Notes: generated from the letters alone by a model not told the origin. A DNA stretch of 64,000 nucleotides from Roseovarius sp. (GCA_021775255.1 JAJFIA010000004.1:62001-126000); one strand, 5' to 3'; counted from the first letter of the stretch, positions 35,015 through 44,422 are shown. A program made the numbers and translations.

Positions 35015-35668
35015 TTACAGAATTTGCTGCCCTGTTTTTTCCCAATCCGCCAAAAATGCCGCCAGACCCTTGTCCGTCAGCGGGTGCTCGGCCATCTGTT
35101 TGATCACTTTCGGCGGGGCGGTCATCACATCCGAGCCGATAAGCGCTGCCTGAAACGCATGATTCACGCTGCGGATCGAGGCCGCAAGGATTTGGGTTTC
35201 AAACCCGTAATTGTCATAAATCTGCCGGATATCGGCGATCAGATCCATGCCATCAAGATTGATATCATCAAGCCGCCCGATGAAGGGGCTGATGAATGTG
35301 GCCCCCGCCTTGGCGGCCAAAAGCGCCTGATTGGCCGAGAAACACAACGTCACATTCACCATATTTCCCTCTGAAGACAATACCTTACAGGCTTTCAGCC
35401 CGGCCCATGTCAGCGGCACTTTCACCGCGATATTATCCGCGATCTTTGCCAGCTTGCGGCCCTCGGCAATCATCGCATCGGCCTCAAGCGCCACCACTTC
35501 GGCACTGACCGGGCCATCGACCATGCCGGCAATCTCTTTGGTCACGTCCAGAATATCACGGCCGGATTTCAGGATCAGCGAGGGGTTTGTTGTCACCCCG
35601 TCCACCATGCCAAGATCATTCAGCTCAGCAATTTCATCGACTTCGGCGGTATCTACAAAAAATTTCAT
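35015..35668 (-). CDS. fsa: Fructose-6-phosphate aldolase/transaldolase-like
   Basis: A 217-residue short transaldolase-family enzyme: [20 protein letters not shown], then [17 protein letters not shown], and the Schiff-base lysine in [10 protein letters not shown] (about residue 84). [20 protein letters not shown] is represented by [20 protein letters not shown]. It either transfers dihydroxyacetone units (transaldolase of the pentose phosphate pathway) or cleaves fructose 6-phosphate; the short form cannot be decided without assay. It is monocistronic on the minus strand, next to priA on the plus strand. Confidence 0.9.
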   Translation of the reverse strand: MKFFVDTAEVDEIAELNDLGMVDGVTTNPSLILKSGRDILDVTKEIAGMVDGPVSAEVVALEADAMIAEGRKLAKIADNIAVKVPLTWAGLKACKVLSSEGNMVNVTLCFSANQALLAAKAGATFISPFIGRLDDINLDGMDLIADIRQIYDNYGFETQILAASIRSVNHAFQAALIGSDVMTAPPKVIKQMAEHPLTDKGLAAFLADWEKTGQQIL

Positions 35669-35760
35669 CTCATGGGTCCATTTTTACGTGTTCGGGGTTT
35701 CATTATCAAAGGTGTACCCCATAGAATGCGAGGCTGAAACCCCTTGATGAGGCCCGCCCC

Positions 35761-37959
35761 TTGCCGCCAAATCCAGAATTTTATGACCCCGGTACGCTGC
35801 TGGCGGTGATGTCAACGCAGCCCCTGGGCGGCGCGCTGGATTACAAAGCCCCCGAAGGCGGCTGTCATCTAGGGGCGTTTGTCGAGGTGCCGCTTGGGCC
35901 ACGCAAGGTGTTGGGGGTTGTCTGGGGCCCGGGGCAAGGCGGGTTTGATCTGGCAAAGGCCCGCACTGTGATCCGGGTTCTGGATGTGGCGCCGATGCGT
36001 TATGAACTGCGCGAATTCCTGCGCCGCGCGGCGGGCTATACCCTCACGCCCCTGCCCGCAATGCTCAGGCTCGCCACCCGCGCGCCGGGGCTTGGCAAAC
36101 CGCCCGCGATGCTGAAGGTTTACCGCCTGGGCGAGGGCACGCCGGACCGCGCCACAGATGCCCGCCGCCGGGTTCTTGAGGTGATGCAGGAATTTGGCGG
36201 GTTGGCCTTTACCCTGGGTGAGCTGGCAGAACAGGCCGGGGTCAGCGGCTCGGTTATCAAGGGGCTGGTCAAACAGGGCGTGCTGCATGAAGAGGCTGCG
36301 CCGCGTGATCTGCCCTATCCAAAGCTTGATCCGAACCGGGCCGGTGCCACCCTGACCGGGGATCAGGATACCGCCGCCAAGGCGCTTGTATCTTCATTGA
36401 AATCAATGGATTACGGCACCACATTATTGCGCGGCGTCACCGGCTCAGGCAAAACCGAGGTCTATCTTGAGGCCGTGGCGCAGGCCATGCGACAGGGCCA
36501 GCAGGCGCTTGTATTACTGCCTGAAATTGCCCTCACGGCCGAATTTCTCACCCGTTTTCAGGCCCGTTTCGGTGCCCGTCCGGCGGAATGGCACTCGGGC
36601 GTGACCATGACGGAACGCCGCCGGGCGTGGAAAATGGTCGGGCAAGGGGCGGCTCAAGTGGTGGTCGGCGCGCGCTCGGCCCTGTTCCTGCCGTTTCAAA
36701 ATCTGGGGCTGATTGTGGTCGATGAGGAACATGACACATCCTACAAACAGGAAGACGGCGTTTTGTATCACGCCCGCGATATGGCCGTCCTGCGCGCGTC
36801 AATCTGTGGCGCGCAGGTGGTGCTGGCCTCGGCCACGCCCAGCCTTGAAACATGGACCAATGCCGAGGCCGGGAAATACGCCAAGCTGGAATTGACCGCG
36901 CGCTACGGCGAGGCGGTGATGCCGGTGATCAAAACCATCGACATGCGCGCCGAGCACCTGCCCGCAAGCCGCTGGATTTCCCCCAGCCTGCAACGCGAAG
37001 TTAAGGCCCGCATTGCCAAAGGCGAGCAATCCTTGCTGTTCATCAACCGCCGGGGCTATGCCCCCATCACCCTGTGCCGCGCCTGCGGCCATCAGATCGG
37101 CTGCCCGCATTGCGATGCGCGCATGGTCGAGCACCGGTTTTCCCAGCGTCTTCAATGCCACCAATGCGGCGAAACCAGCGCCATTCCCGGCATATGCCCC
37201 GCCTGCGGGGCCGAAGACCGCATGGCGGCCGTCGGCCCCGGGGTCGAGCGCCTGACAGAAGAGGCGCAAAGCCTGTTTCCTGATGCCCGTATCGCCACGC
37301 TGTCGTCGGATTTGTTCGGCTCTGCCCGGGCGCTGAAAGCCCAGATCAAAAAGATCGCGGGGGATGAAACCGACATCATCATCGGCACGCAGCTTGTGGC
37401 AAAAGGCCATAATTTTCCAAGGCTTACCCTTGTCGGGGTGATCGACGCCGATCTTGGGCTGATGGGCTCAGACCTGCGCGCGGCGGAACGCACGTTTCAA
37501 CTGATGCAGCAGGTATCGGGCCGCGCCGGGCGGGTCGAGACACGCGGCACCGCCTATCTGCAAACCTTCCAGCCCGAACACCCGGTGATCCGGGCGATTC
37601 TCTCCGGTGATGAGGTTGGTTTCTGGCGCACCGAGGCCAATGAGCGCCAACACGCCGGGGTGCCGCCCTTTGGCCTTCTTGCGGGCATCATCCTCAGTTC
37701 GCCCGATCCTCAGGCGGCGTTTGATCTTGGCAATGAACTGGCCCGCCGCGATGGCCCCATTCGCGCGCTCGGCGCGCAGGTTTTTGGCCCCGCGCCTGCG
37801 CCGATTGCGCGCATACGCGGGCGGCACCGGGTCAGATTGCTGATCAAGGCGCCGAAAGGCGTGGCGTTGCAGGCGGCAATTTCCCAATGGATCGGCCAGT
37901 TCAAGCTGCCAAACCAAATGCGTCTCAGCGTCGATATTGATCCGCAAAGTTTTTACTGA
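35761..37959 (+). CDS. priA: Primosomal helicase PriA
   Basis: A 732-residue replication-restart helicase. The N-terminal DNA 3'-end-binding domain is at about 1-105, Walker A is GVTGSGKTEVY, the DEEH box is VVDEEHDTSYK, and eight cysteines form the two zinc clusters (CRACGHQIGCPHC, then CHQC, CPAC). Motifs V and VI appear as GTQLVAKGHNFP and QQVSGRAGR. It reloads the replisome at stalled forks. The likely start is a TTG at 35761, with TGAGG upstream; the next Met (35809) would remove conserved N-terminal residues. Its last seven bases overlap the convergent LysR gene. Confidence 0.95.
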   Translation: MPPNPEFYDPGTLLAVMSTQPLGGALDYKAPEGGCHLGAFVEVPLGPRKVLGVVWGPGQGGFDLAKARTVIRVLDVAPMRYELREFLRRAAGYTLTPLPAMLRLATRAPGLGKPPAMLKVYRLGEGTPDRATDARRRVLEVMQEFGGLAFTLGELAEQAGVSGSVIKGLVKQGVLHEEAAPRDLPYPKLDPNRAGATLTGDQDTAAKALVSSLKSMDYGTTLLRGVTGSGKTEVYLEAVAQAMRQGQQALVLLPEIALTAEFLTRFQARFGARPAEWHSGVTMTERRRAWKMVGQGAAQVVVGARSALFLPFQNLGLIVVDEEHDTSYKQEDGVLYHARDMAVLRASICGAQVVLASATPSLETWTNAEAGKYAKLELTARYGEAVMPVIKTIDMRAEHLPASRWISPSLQREVKARIAKGEQSLLFINRRGYAPITLCRACGHQIGCPHCDARMVEHRFSQRLQCHQCGETSAIPGICPACGAEDRMAAVGPGVERLTEEAQSLFPDARIATLSSDLFGSARALKAQIKKIAGDETDIIIGTQLVAKGHNFPRLTLVGVIDADLGLMGSDLRAAERTFQLMQQVSGRAGRVETRGTAYLQTFQPEHPVIRAILSGDEVGFWRTEANERQHAGVPPFGLLAGIILSSPDPQAAFDLGNELARRDGPIRALGAQVFGPAPAPIARIRGRHRVRLLIKAPKGVALQAAISQWIGQFKLPNQMRLSVDIDPQSFY

Positions 37960-38921
37960 ATGACGCCGAGCAGGTCTTTCAGAAATGGATATTCAGCGAT
38001 TGCCGGCTCCACGATGCTGCGCTGCAATATCGGCCGCAAGGTTCCGGCCACTTGCCCCGGCATCTCTTGAAACATGTCCTTGCGCGCCGTGAGCGAGATC
38101 ACCCTTGAGAGCGGCTCGAACGGCAGCTCAAACACATCAATCTGATCGGCAAACCGGCGCGCCCGCATCAAGGCCAGCGGCGCCAGAATCGTCCAGCCCG
38201 CGCCCTGCCCAACCAGCGCCAGGATCGCGTGATAGCTGTCCAGCTCAAATTGGTGCGGCAAATTCAGGTCTTGCCGCGCCAGATGCGAACTGATCAAACG
38301 GCCCATGTAATGCCGCTGGGTATATTGAATAAGTGGTTTATTTTGCAGTTGTTTCAATACGTTGGCGCGCTGATCAATCATCCCTTTAGGGGCGGCCACG
38401 GCAAAGCCTTCCTGCATAAGCGGATGCACTTCGGCCCAATCCGCCCCGGCACCAAACTCGGCGGCGACGATCACATCCAGCGCCCGCGCATCCAGTTGGT
38501 CATGCAAATAATGCGTCGCCCCCGTTTCCAGCAGAAACTGGCAGCCCTGCAATTCCCCTGCCATATGGGTCAGCAGTTGCGGCGTCACATCCGCCTCGAA
38601 ATCCTCGATCATGCCAAGGCGAAACCGGGTCAGCCGGGATATATCCGACATCGCCAGTTCGGCCCGCGCCAATGCCGCCTCATTCAGGATCACCTGCGCC
38701 CGGCGCTGCAATATCTCACCCGCCGGTGTCAGGCGGATGGGCCGGGCGTTGCGTTGCAGCAAAATCGCCCCAACCGCATTTTCCAGATTGGTCAGTTGCT
38801 GGCTTACCGCCGAGGCGCTGACCGATAGCCGCCGCGCCGCCGCCGAGATCGAGCGCTCATCCGCAGCAACCATAAAAACCTCAATCCCCCAAAGGGTTAT
38901 GCGCCCCGAGGGTTCAGCCAT
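37953..38921 (-). CDS. LysR-family transcription regulator
   Basis: A 322-residue LysR-type protein with an N-terminal winged helix (GIEVFMVAADERSISAAARR, then LSVSASAVSQQLTNLENAVG) and a periplasmic-binding-like effector domain from about residue 95. The target is not obvious: it is convergent with priA and lies just downstream of phaR on the same strand (six-base gap). No cognate metabolic gene lies divergently, so regulation of a distant gene is likely. Confidence 0.92.
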   Translation of the reverse strand: MAEPSGRITLWGIEVFMVAADERSISAAARRLSVSASAVSQQLTNLENAVGAILLQRNARPIRLTPAGEILQRRAQVILNEAALARAELAMSDISRLTRFRLGMIEDFEADVTPQLLTHMAGELQGCQFLLETGATHYLHDQLDARALDVIVAAEFGAGADWAEVHPLMQEGFAVAAPKGMIDQRANVLKQLQNKPLIQYTQRHYMGRLISSHLARQDLNLPHQFELDSYHAILALVGQGAGWTILAPLALMRARRFADQIDVFELPFEPLSRVISLTARKDMFQEMPGQVAGTLRPILQRSIVEPAIAEYPFLKDLLGVIQ

Positions 38922-38927
38922 ATGCCG

Positions 38928-39476
38928 CTAGCCACCCATTTTCGACAGCTTTTCCTGAAGCTCGGCAAGCTGTTTTTTAATCTCGTTGAGGTTGTCATCT
39001 TCGTCTGCCGGTTCTGTGGTTGGCACCGTCCCCATGCCGGGCATGCCTCCGGTCATCGCCTTCATGAACATCTCTTGCTGGGCGCGCATCGCCTCCATTC
39101 CGGGCATGTTGCCGAGCGGGCTGGCCTTGGTGATGTTTTCCATCAGCTGCGACTGACCATCGCGCAGCATCTCAAAACTGGCCTGGAGGAATTGCGGCAC
39201 CACGCTGGTGGCCTGCGAGGCATAGCTGCGCACCAGATCATTCAGCACCGAGATCGGCAGCATGTTTTCGCCCCGGCTTTCATGCTCGGCAATGATTTGC
39301 AGCAGATATTGCCGGGTCAGGTCATCGCCGGATTTGAGATCAATGATCTGAACCTCGCGGCCCTCGCGGATGAACTCGGCAATATCATCAAGCGTCACAT
39401 AATCCGAGGTTTCCGTATTATACAGCCTGCGGCTGGCGTAGCGTTTGATCAATAACGGTTTTTTGGTGTCAGCCAC
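38928..39476 (-). CDS. phaR: Polyhydroxyalkanoate synthesis repressor PhaR
   Basis: A 182-residue regulator. The N-terminal PHB accumulation DNA-binding domain is LLIKRYASRRLYNTETSDYV, then TLDDIAEFIREGREVQIIDL, residues about 8-60, followed by the PHB-binding region and a C-terminal coiled coil (LNEIKKQLAELQEKLSKMGG). PhaR represses phasin and its own gene until it is titrated onto PHB granules. The start is GTG at 39476, supported by GGAGG nine bases upstream; the open frame to 39533 is not needed. A TGCA-rich site lies just upstream. Confidence 0.95.
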   Translation of the reverse strand: MADTKKPLLIKRYASRRLYNTETSDYVTLDDIAEFIREGREVQIIDLKSGDDLTRQYLLQIIAEHESRGENMLPISVLNDLVRSYASQATSVVPQFLQASFEMLRDGQSQLMENITKASPLGNMPGMEAMRAQQEMFMKAMTGGMPGMGTVPTTEPADEDDNLNEIKKQLAELQEKLSKMGG

Positions 39477-39497
39477 TTTAGGTATCCTCCCGGAAAA

Positions 39498-39512
39498 TGC
39501 AGCACTGCAGCA
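39498..39512. promoter_or_regulatory. Candidate PhaR site upstream of phaR
   Basis: TGCAGCACTGCAGCA is a TGC/GCA-rich near match to CTGC-N3-GCAG (the minus strand contains CTGC-AGT-GCTG). It is placed 22 bases before the phaR start, suggesting autoregulation. Confidence 0.55.
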
Positions 39513-39539
39513 AAGCTTAGACACATGCACCACAAAAAG

Positions 39540-39570
39540 AAAGGGCGCGCCTGGGGGAGGCGCGCCCTTT
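39540..39570 (-). terminator. Intrinsic terminator of phaP
   Basis: AAAGGGCGCGCC (39540-39551) pairs perfectly with GGCGCGCCCTTT (39559-39570). On the minus strand it is followed by CTTTTTGTGG. It separates the abundant phaP message from phaR. Confidence 0.88.
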
Positions 39571-39615
39571 GCAGATGAATCCCGGCCGGGAGGATGCCGG
39601 GATGCAGTTAATTGT

Positions 39616-40059
39616 TTATTTGGCAGTTGCTTTTTTAGCAGCGGCAGTCACCTCGTCGGTGGCTTTTTTAACTGCTTTGGCAGCATCGGCCTGCATGTCT
39701 TTGCCAGCGCCCATCAGCAATTCAACTGTGTCCATCTGAACTTTTTTCGCAACTTCCGCAAAGGCAGCCATATTCTCGGCAGCAACTTCAGCATTGGCAG
39801 AGGCAAAATCAGTGATCGCTTTGGCGTAATCAGCAGGATCTGCTTTGGCTTTTGAAACTGAGGTCAGTTTTGCCAGAGTTTCCTTGGCCCATTTGCCAGA
39901 GATTTCAGCCGATTTTTCAGCCGCGTCAAGGGCAACACCGGAAAGCTTTTCGCTAAGCTCGGCCTGATTTTTGAAAGCTTCGTCAAAGGCTTTGGTGTCT
40001 ACGGGGAAGGCGCCCATGATGTCTTTCATGACGCTGTTGATGTCTTGTGCTTTTGTCAT
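39616..40059 (-). CDS. phaP: Phasin (PHB granule protein)
   Basis: A 147-residue phasin-family protein: helical, with an amphipathic core (AFDEAFKNQAELSEKLSGVA, then AEISGKWAKETLAKLTSV) and a C-terminal alanine/lysine tail (KKATDEVTAAAKKATAK). Phasins coat polyhydroxybutyrate granules and control their number and size. It is transcribed from its own promoter, which carries CTGC-N3-GCAG operators, and ends with a strong terminator, as expected for a very abundant protein whose message is controlled by PhaR. Confidence 0.93.
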   Translation of the reverse strand: MTKAQDINSVMKDIMGAFPVDTKAFDEAFKNQAELSEKLSGVALDAAEKSAEISGKWAKETLAKLTSVSKAKADPADYAKAITDFASANAEVAAENMAAFAEVAKKVQMDTVELLMGAGKDMQADAAKAVKKATDEVTAAAKKATAK

Positions 40060-40109
40060 TGTTCATATCCTTAGGTTGATGTTTTTTGCGCTTGCAAACT
40101 ATATACATG

Positions 40110-40148
40110 CCGCAGTGCAGCATTTCAAGTATTTTTTCTGCGTTGCAG
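40110..40148. promoter_or_regulatory. PhaR operators upstream of phaP
   Basis: CTGC-GTT-GCAG (40138-40148) exactly matches the reported PhaR site CTGC-N3-GCAG. CCGC-AGT-GCAG (40110-40120) matches with one change. They are 28 bases apart centre to centre, between the phaP start (40059) and phaC. Confidence 0.8.
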
Positions 40149-40184
40149 CATAAAAATGCCACTTCAGGATATTTCCCTTAAAAT

Positions 40185-41990
40185 TCAGCTATTTGCCTTG
40201 CGCAAAACATAGCTACCCGGGGCCGGGCTGATTGGCGGATGCTTCGAATCGCCCGGTTTACGCGCCTTGACCTTCTTGCCCGAGCGCTTTTTCAGCCAGC
40301 TTTCCCACCGGGGCCACCATGATCCTTCATGGAATTGCGCGCCCGCCATCCACTCCTCCGCAGCAAGGCTCAGATCGTCATTGGTATAATGGCCATATTT
40401 CTTCTTGCTCGGCGGGTTGACGATGCCCGCGATATGGCCCGATTGCGACACGATGAAGTGGCGGCTTTTCGATCCCATCTGCTGCACCCCACGATAGCAG
40501 GTCTTCCATGCGGCGATGTGATCCGTTTCGCAGGTAACTGACATCAACGGAATATCCACATCTTTCAATCGCAGGGTTTCCCCCATGATATCAAAGCCCT
40601 GCTTCGCAAATCTGTTTTCCTGGCACAGCCCCCGCAGATATTGCATCGCCATTTTCCCCGGCAGATTGGCACCATCGCCATTCCAATACAGCAGGTCGAA
40701 CGCAGGCGGCGCCTCGCCCATCATGTAGCTGCGCACCGCAGGCCCGTAAATCAGATCATTCGAGCGCAAAAAACTGAAGGTACGCGCCATGATGAACGAG
40801 CGCAGCAACCCCTGCTGTTTCACCTCTTCCTCAATCCCGTCAATGAAATCATCCTGCAGGAAGGGCGTGAATTCCCCCTGTTCGGAAAAATCCGTGAGTG
40901 CTGTGAAAAACGTCGCCGATTTTACCGATTTATCGCCGCGTTTCTTCAGCAATGACAGCACCAGGGCAAGCGTTGTACCGGCAATGCAATAGCCCACCGC
41001 ATTCACCTTTTGCTGGCCAGTGATCGCCTTGACCTCACGGATAGCGGCAAGAAAGCCATCCTCGATATAGGCTTCCATGCCCATATCGGCATATTCCTGA
41101 TCCGGATTGATCCAGGACACCACAAACAGTGTATAGCCCTGATCGACAACCCATTTGATCAGGCTGTTTTGCTCTTTCAGGTCAAGGATATAGAATTTGT
41201 TTATCCACGGGGGAAACAGGATCAGAGGGGTTTCATACACTTCTTTCGTGGCCGGAGCATATTGGATCAGCTCCATCATCTTGTTGCGATAAATCACCTC
41301 GCCGGGCGTGGTGGCAATGTTGCCGCCCAGCTCAAATGCATCCTCATCCGCCAGCCGCACCACCAGCTCGCCATTGTTGGCCTCAAGGTCTGCCACCAGA
41401 TTTTCCAGCCCCCGCACCAGTGATTCGCCCTCGGTCTCCACCGCGCGTTCCAAGGCATCAGGGTTGGTGCCGAGAAAATTGGTGGGCGACATCATGTCAA
41501 TGATCTGATGCGAGAAATATTCCAGCCGCCGCTTTTCAACCGGCTCCAGCTCATCCATATCCGCCACCGCCTGTTCAATCGCCCTGGCATTCAGAAAATA
41601 TTGCTGTTTGATCAGGTTGAAATAGGGGTTGCTCTGCCACATCGGATTGGCAAACCGCTTATCGGTGACCGGCTGATCATCGCCCCCCCCCGCGCTGCTA
41701 TGCAGCATCATTTGATGGGTTTTGATGAAATTGCGTAATGTCTCGCCCCAATATTCCAACTGCTGCCCGTAAATTTTCGCCGGATCTTCCAGCATCTCGA
41801 CCCAGTAAGAGCCCGCAGCCCTTGTAAACAGCTCATTAGAAGGCCCGCTCAGCGTTGGATTGGCCGGGTTGCGCACGGATAAAGCCTTGATCAGCCGCTG
41901 TGATAATTCCTCCACATGCGCCAGATTGGCATTGACCTTCTCAAGATCAGTGCCGGTTTTTTCCCCTGCGACATCGTCATGCGTTGCCAT
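40185..41990 (-). CDS. phaC: Class I PHB synthase
   Basis: A 601-residue poly(3-hydroxyalkanoate) polymerase. The lipase-like box is GYCIAG with the nucleophile C335; the catalytic Asp is D490 (CETDHIAAW) and the His is H519 (SGHIAGI). The N-terminal domain (about 1-200) and C-terminal GSWWPRWESWLKKRSG motif are typical of class I enzymes that work without a PhaE or PhaR subunit. It polymerises 3-hydroxybutyryl-CoA on granules. It diverges from phaZ, sharing a promoter region with a perfect PhaR operator. Confidence 0.96.
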   Translation of the reverse strand: MATHDDVAGEKTGTDLEKVNANLAHVEELSQRLIKALSVRNPANPTLSGPSNELFTRAAGSYWVEMLEDPAKIYGQQLEYWGETLRNFIKTHQMMLHSSAGGGDDQPVTDKRFANPMWQSNPYFNLIKQQYFLNARAIEQAVADMDELEPVEKRRLEYFSHQIIDMMSPTNFLGTNPDALERAVETEGESLVRGLENLVADLEANNGELVVRLADEDAFELGGNIATTPGEVIYRNKMMELIQYAPATKEVYETPLILFPPWINKFYILDLKEQNSLIKWVVDQGYTLFVVSWINPDQEYADMGMEAYIEDGFLAAIREVKAITGQQKVNAVGYCIAGTTLALVLSLLKKRGDKSVKSATFFTALTDFSEQGEFTPFLQDDFIDGIEEEVKQQGLLRSFIMARTFSFLRSNDLIYGPAVRSYMMGEAPPAFDLLYWNGDGANLPGKMAMQYLRGLCQENRFAKQGFDIMGETLRLKDVDIPLMSVTCETDHIAAWKTCYRGVQQMGSKSRHFIVSQSGHIAGIVNPPSKKKYGHYTNDDLSLAAEEWMAGAQFHEGSWWPRWESWLKKRSGKKVKARKPGDSKHPPISPAPGSYVLRKANS

Positions 41991-42014
41991 TGTTAAGATT
42001 TCCTCGTAAAGTTT

Positions 42015-42025
42015 CTGCTATGCAG
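42015..42025. promoter_or_regulatory. PhaR operator between phaC and phaZ
   Basis: CTGC-TAT-GCAG is an exact CTGC-N3-GCAG. It lies 25 bases upstream of the phaC start and 75 bases upstream of phaZ. Confidence 0.78.
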
Positions 42026-42099
42026 CATAACACAGCCGGATCCGGCTGGGCAGTGCGGTTGAATTATCGGGCCACAGCGCCCCAAGCAGGAGAATACGA

Positions 42100-43392
42100 A
42101 TGCGCTATATGGCCACTTACGATCTGATGGAGACAATGCGCAACACCAACCAATGGCTTGGCGCTTCGGCCCTCTCATTGGCATCTTACCCGGCTTTTTC
42201 GATGCTGCCAAACCCGATGTTCAACTGGATGGCCGCCTGGGGCAAAGTGACCGAGCGCACCTTCCGGCGCATGATCACCAAACCTGATTGGGGCATTGAG
42301 AGCATCACCGGCGAAGATGGCCGCGATCACCTGATCACCGTTGAGGTGGAAATGAACCGCGCCTTTGGTGATCTTATCCATTTCAACGTATCCGGTCGCG
42401 CCGAGATGGACCGTAAGGTTTTGCTGGTGGCGCCGATGTCGGGACATTATGCAACCCTGCTGCGTTCAACTGTGCGGTCCTTACTGCCTGATTGTGACGT
42501 TTATATAACCGATTGGCACAATGCCCGCGATATTCCGGTCAGTGAAGGCAAATTCGATATTGAGGATTATACCCTCTATCTGGTTGATTTCATGCGCCAT
42601 CTGGGGCCAGACATCCACGTGATTGCGGTTTGTCAGCCGGTGCCACTGACCCTCGCCGCCACCGCCTATCTCGCCCATCAGGAACCCAAGGCACAGCCGC
42701 GTTCGCTCACCCTCATTGGCGGCCCGGTTGATCCCGATGCCGCCCCCACCGAGGTCACCGATTTTGGCCGCCGCATTACCATGGGGCAGCTCGAAGAAAC
42801 CATGATTCAGCGGGTGGGGTTCAAATACGCCGGCGTCGGCCGCATGGTCTATCCCGGTTTGCTGCAACTGGCCTCGTTCATTTCCATGAACAGCGACCGC
42901 CACGCCAAAGCCTTCAGCGATCAGATTTCCCATGTGGCCCAGAATGAGGCCTCGGATCACGACGCCCATAATAAATTCTATGATGAATACCTCTCGGTGA
43001 TGGACATGACGGCGGAATTTTACCTCTCGACCGTTGAGCGCATCTTCAAAGGGCTTGAGATTGCCCGCAATGAATTTGTCGTGGATGGCCATAAAATTGA
43101 TTTCGGGGCGATCACCACCGTTGCCGTGAAAACCGTCGAAGGCGGCAAGGATGATATTTCCGCCCCCGGTCAATGTGTCGCGGCGCTGGATCTGTGTACC
43201 GGCCTGCCCGACAGCAAAAAAGCCAGCCACCTTGAGCCCCGCGCAGGCCATTACGGCATTTTCGCAGGCCGTAGCTGGCGCGATAATATCCGGCCATTGG
43301 TTCTTGATTTCATTGATGCCAATTCCAAAGCCCCGGCCAAACGCAACCGCACCTCACCGCGCAAGGCCGCCAATAAAAACGCCGCCGCCTGA
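42100..43392 (+). CDS. phaZ: Intracellular PHB depolymerase
   Basis: A 430-residue PhaZ-type depolymerase. It starts MRYMATYDLMETMRNTNQWL, typical for the family, and contains the lipase-like box with a cysteine in place of serine (VIAVCQPVPL), which is the hallmark of intracellular PHB depolymerases. The C-terminus is lysine-rich. It breaks down PHB granules to release hydroxybutyrate. AGGAG precedes the ATG. Divergent from phaC with a shared PhaR operator, so synthesis and breakdown may be co-controlled. Confidence 0.94.
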   Translation: MRYMATYDLMETMRNTNQWLGASALSLASYPAFSMLPNPMFNWMAAWGKVTERTFRRMITKPDWGIESITGEDGRDHLITVEVEMNRAFGDLIHFNVSGRAEMDRKVLLVAPMSGHYATLLRSTVRSLLPDCDVYITDWHNARDIPVSEGKFDIEDYTLYLVDFMRHLGPDIHVIAVCQPVPLTLAATAYLAHQEPKAQPRSLTLIGGPVDPDAAPTEVTDFGRRITMGQLEETMIQRVGFKYAGVGRMVYPGLLQLASFISMNSDRHAKAFSDQISHVAQNEASDHDAHNKFYDEYLSVMDMTAEFYLSTVERIFKGLEIARNEFVVDGHKIDFGAITTVAVKTVEGGKDDISAPGQCVAALDLCTGLPDSKKASHLEPRAGHYGIFAGRSWRDNIRPLVLDFIDANSKAPAKRNRTSPRKAANKNAAA

Positions 43393-43394
43393 CG

Positions 43395-43628
43395 CTACCG
43401 ACGCTGGCGCAGCCATCGGATAACCGGCATGACATCGAGCGCGGCAATCGCAGCCCCAAGCGGGATCATCCAGAAGCCAAGGATGGGCAGAAAACCAAAC
43501 ACACCGCCCAGCATCAGCACCGCCCCAACCAGCAGCCGCATACCCGGCGGCAAAGTGCGCTTTGCCCAGGCCTGAATTCGGCACCGGAGATGTTTCAGCC
43601 GGTTTTTGCTCTGCTCCGGTTCAGACAT
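43395..43628 (-). CDS. Small two-helix membrane protein
   Basis: A 77-residue protein with a basic amphipathic N-terminus (NRLKHLRCRIQAWAKRTLPP) and two hydrophobic segments (MRLLVGAVLMLGGVFGFLPI and LGFWMIPLGAAIAALDVMPV), typical of small conserved inner-membrane proteins. The ATG at 43628 overlaps the 3' end of the upstream hydrolase gene by eight bases. No function is known. Confidence 0.75.
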   Translation of the reverse strand: MSEPEQSKNRLKHLRCRIQAWAKRTLPPGMRLLVGAVLMLGGVFGFLPILGFWMIPLGAAIAALDVMPVIRWLRQRR

Positions 43629-44346
43629 CAGCCGGTTTTGCTGCAACCCCAGAATGCGTCATCCACCCCCTGAGGGCCTGCGATACATCGCCGGGGCATT
43701 CCAGTGTTGGCAGATAACCCGCCTGTTCAAATACGCAAAGCTTGGCATTAGGTATCAACTCGGCCATGAAACTGTGCCGCTTCACCGGTGTCAGGCCGTC
43801 ATGCTTGCCACAGAGTACCAGCGCGGGCACTTTGCAGCGCCGCAAAACCGATTGATAATCGCGCCGCCGCTGCATCGCCCGCAACTGTCTGACAATCGCC
43901 TCTGCGCCAATATCCTCAGCCATCTCAATCAGTTGCGCCATAATTTGCGCCCGTTCAGGCCGTGGTGCAAGATGCTCGGACGGCATTATCATGCGCACCG
44001 CCTCTTGCAGGTTTCCAGCCCTCAGTTTGATGATCAGCGGCTCATACTCCGCCGCCGATTGCGGTGTTTCCGCCAGTGACGTGGTGTTGATCAGGGCCAT
44101 CCGCGTCACCCGGTCCGGTGCGCGGCGCAAAAGCTCCATCGCCACAACCCCGCCGATCGAATGCCCCACAAGGGCAAATTTCAACGGCAGTTGATCCAGC
44201 AAGTTCGAGGCAATTTCTTCGATCCGCTCACCATGGGTTGTCGGCGCAATGGTTACCGAAGTAGCCCGCCCCAGATCAGCCATCTGCGGTGCGAACAATC
44301 GCGCATCACACATCAGTCCCGGTAAAAACACCAATGGATCGTGCAT
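43621..44346 (-). CDS. Alpha/beta hydrolase
   Basis: A 241-residue hydrolase. LVFLPGLMCDARLF is the oxyanion region, GHSIGG carries the nucleophile S63, and the acid and base are likely in GKHDGLTP and the C-terminal QAGYLPTLE; a clear GH motif at the end is missing (AGYLP instead of AGHLP). That change would remove the usual catalytic histidine, so the enzyme may be inactive or use another residue. The ATG at 44346 is chosen over the longer frame. It lies upstream of the small membrane gene in one unit. Confidence 0.8.
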   Translation of the reverse strand: MHDPLVFLPGLMCDARLFAPQMADLGRATSVTIAPTTHGERIEEIASNLLDQLPLKFALVGHSIGGVVAMELLRRAPDRVTRMALINTTSLAETPQSAAEYEPLIIKLRAGNLQEAVRMIMPSEHLAPRPERAQIMAQLIEMAEDIGAEAIVRQLRAMQRRRDYQSVLRRCKVPALVLCGKHDGLTPVKRHSFMAELIPNAKLCVFEQAGYLPTLECPGDVSQALRGWMTHSGVAAKPADV

Positions 44347-44422
44347 TCTTGTGGTCCTTTTATAAACCGTCCAGACAGGATGATACGCCTCTGATCCCAA
44401 TCTGTCACACTCATGGGTGAGG

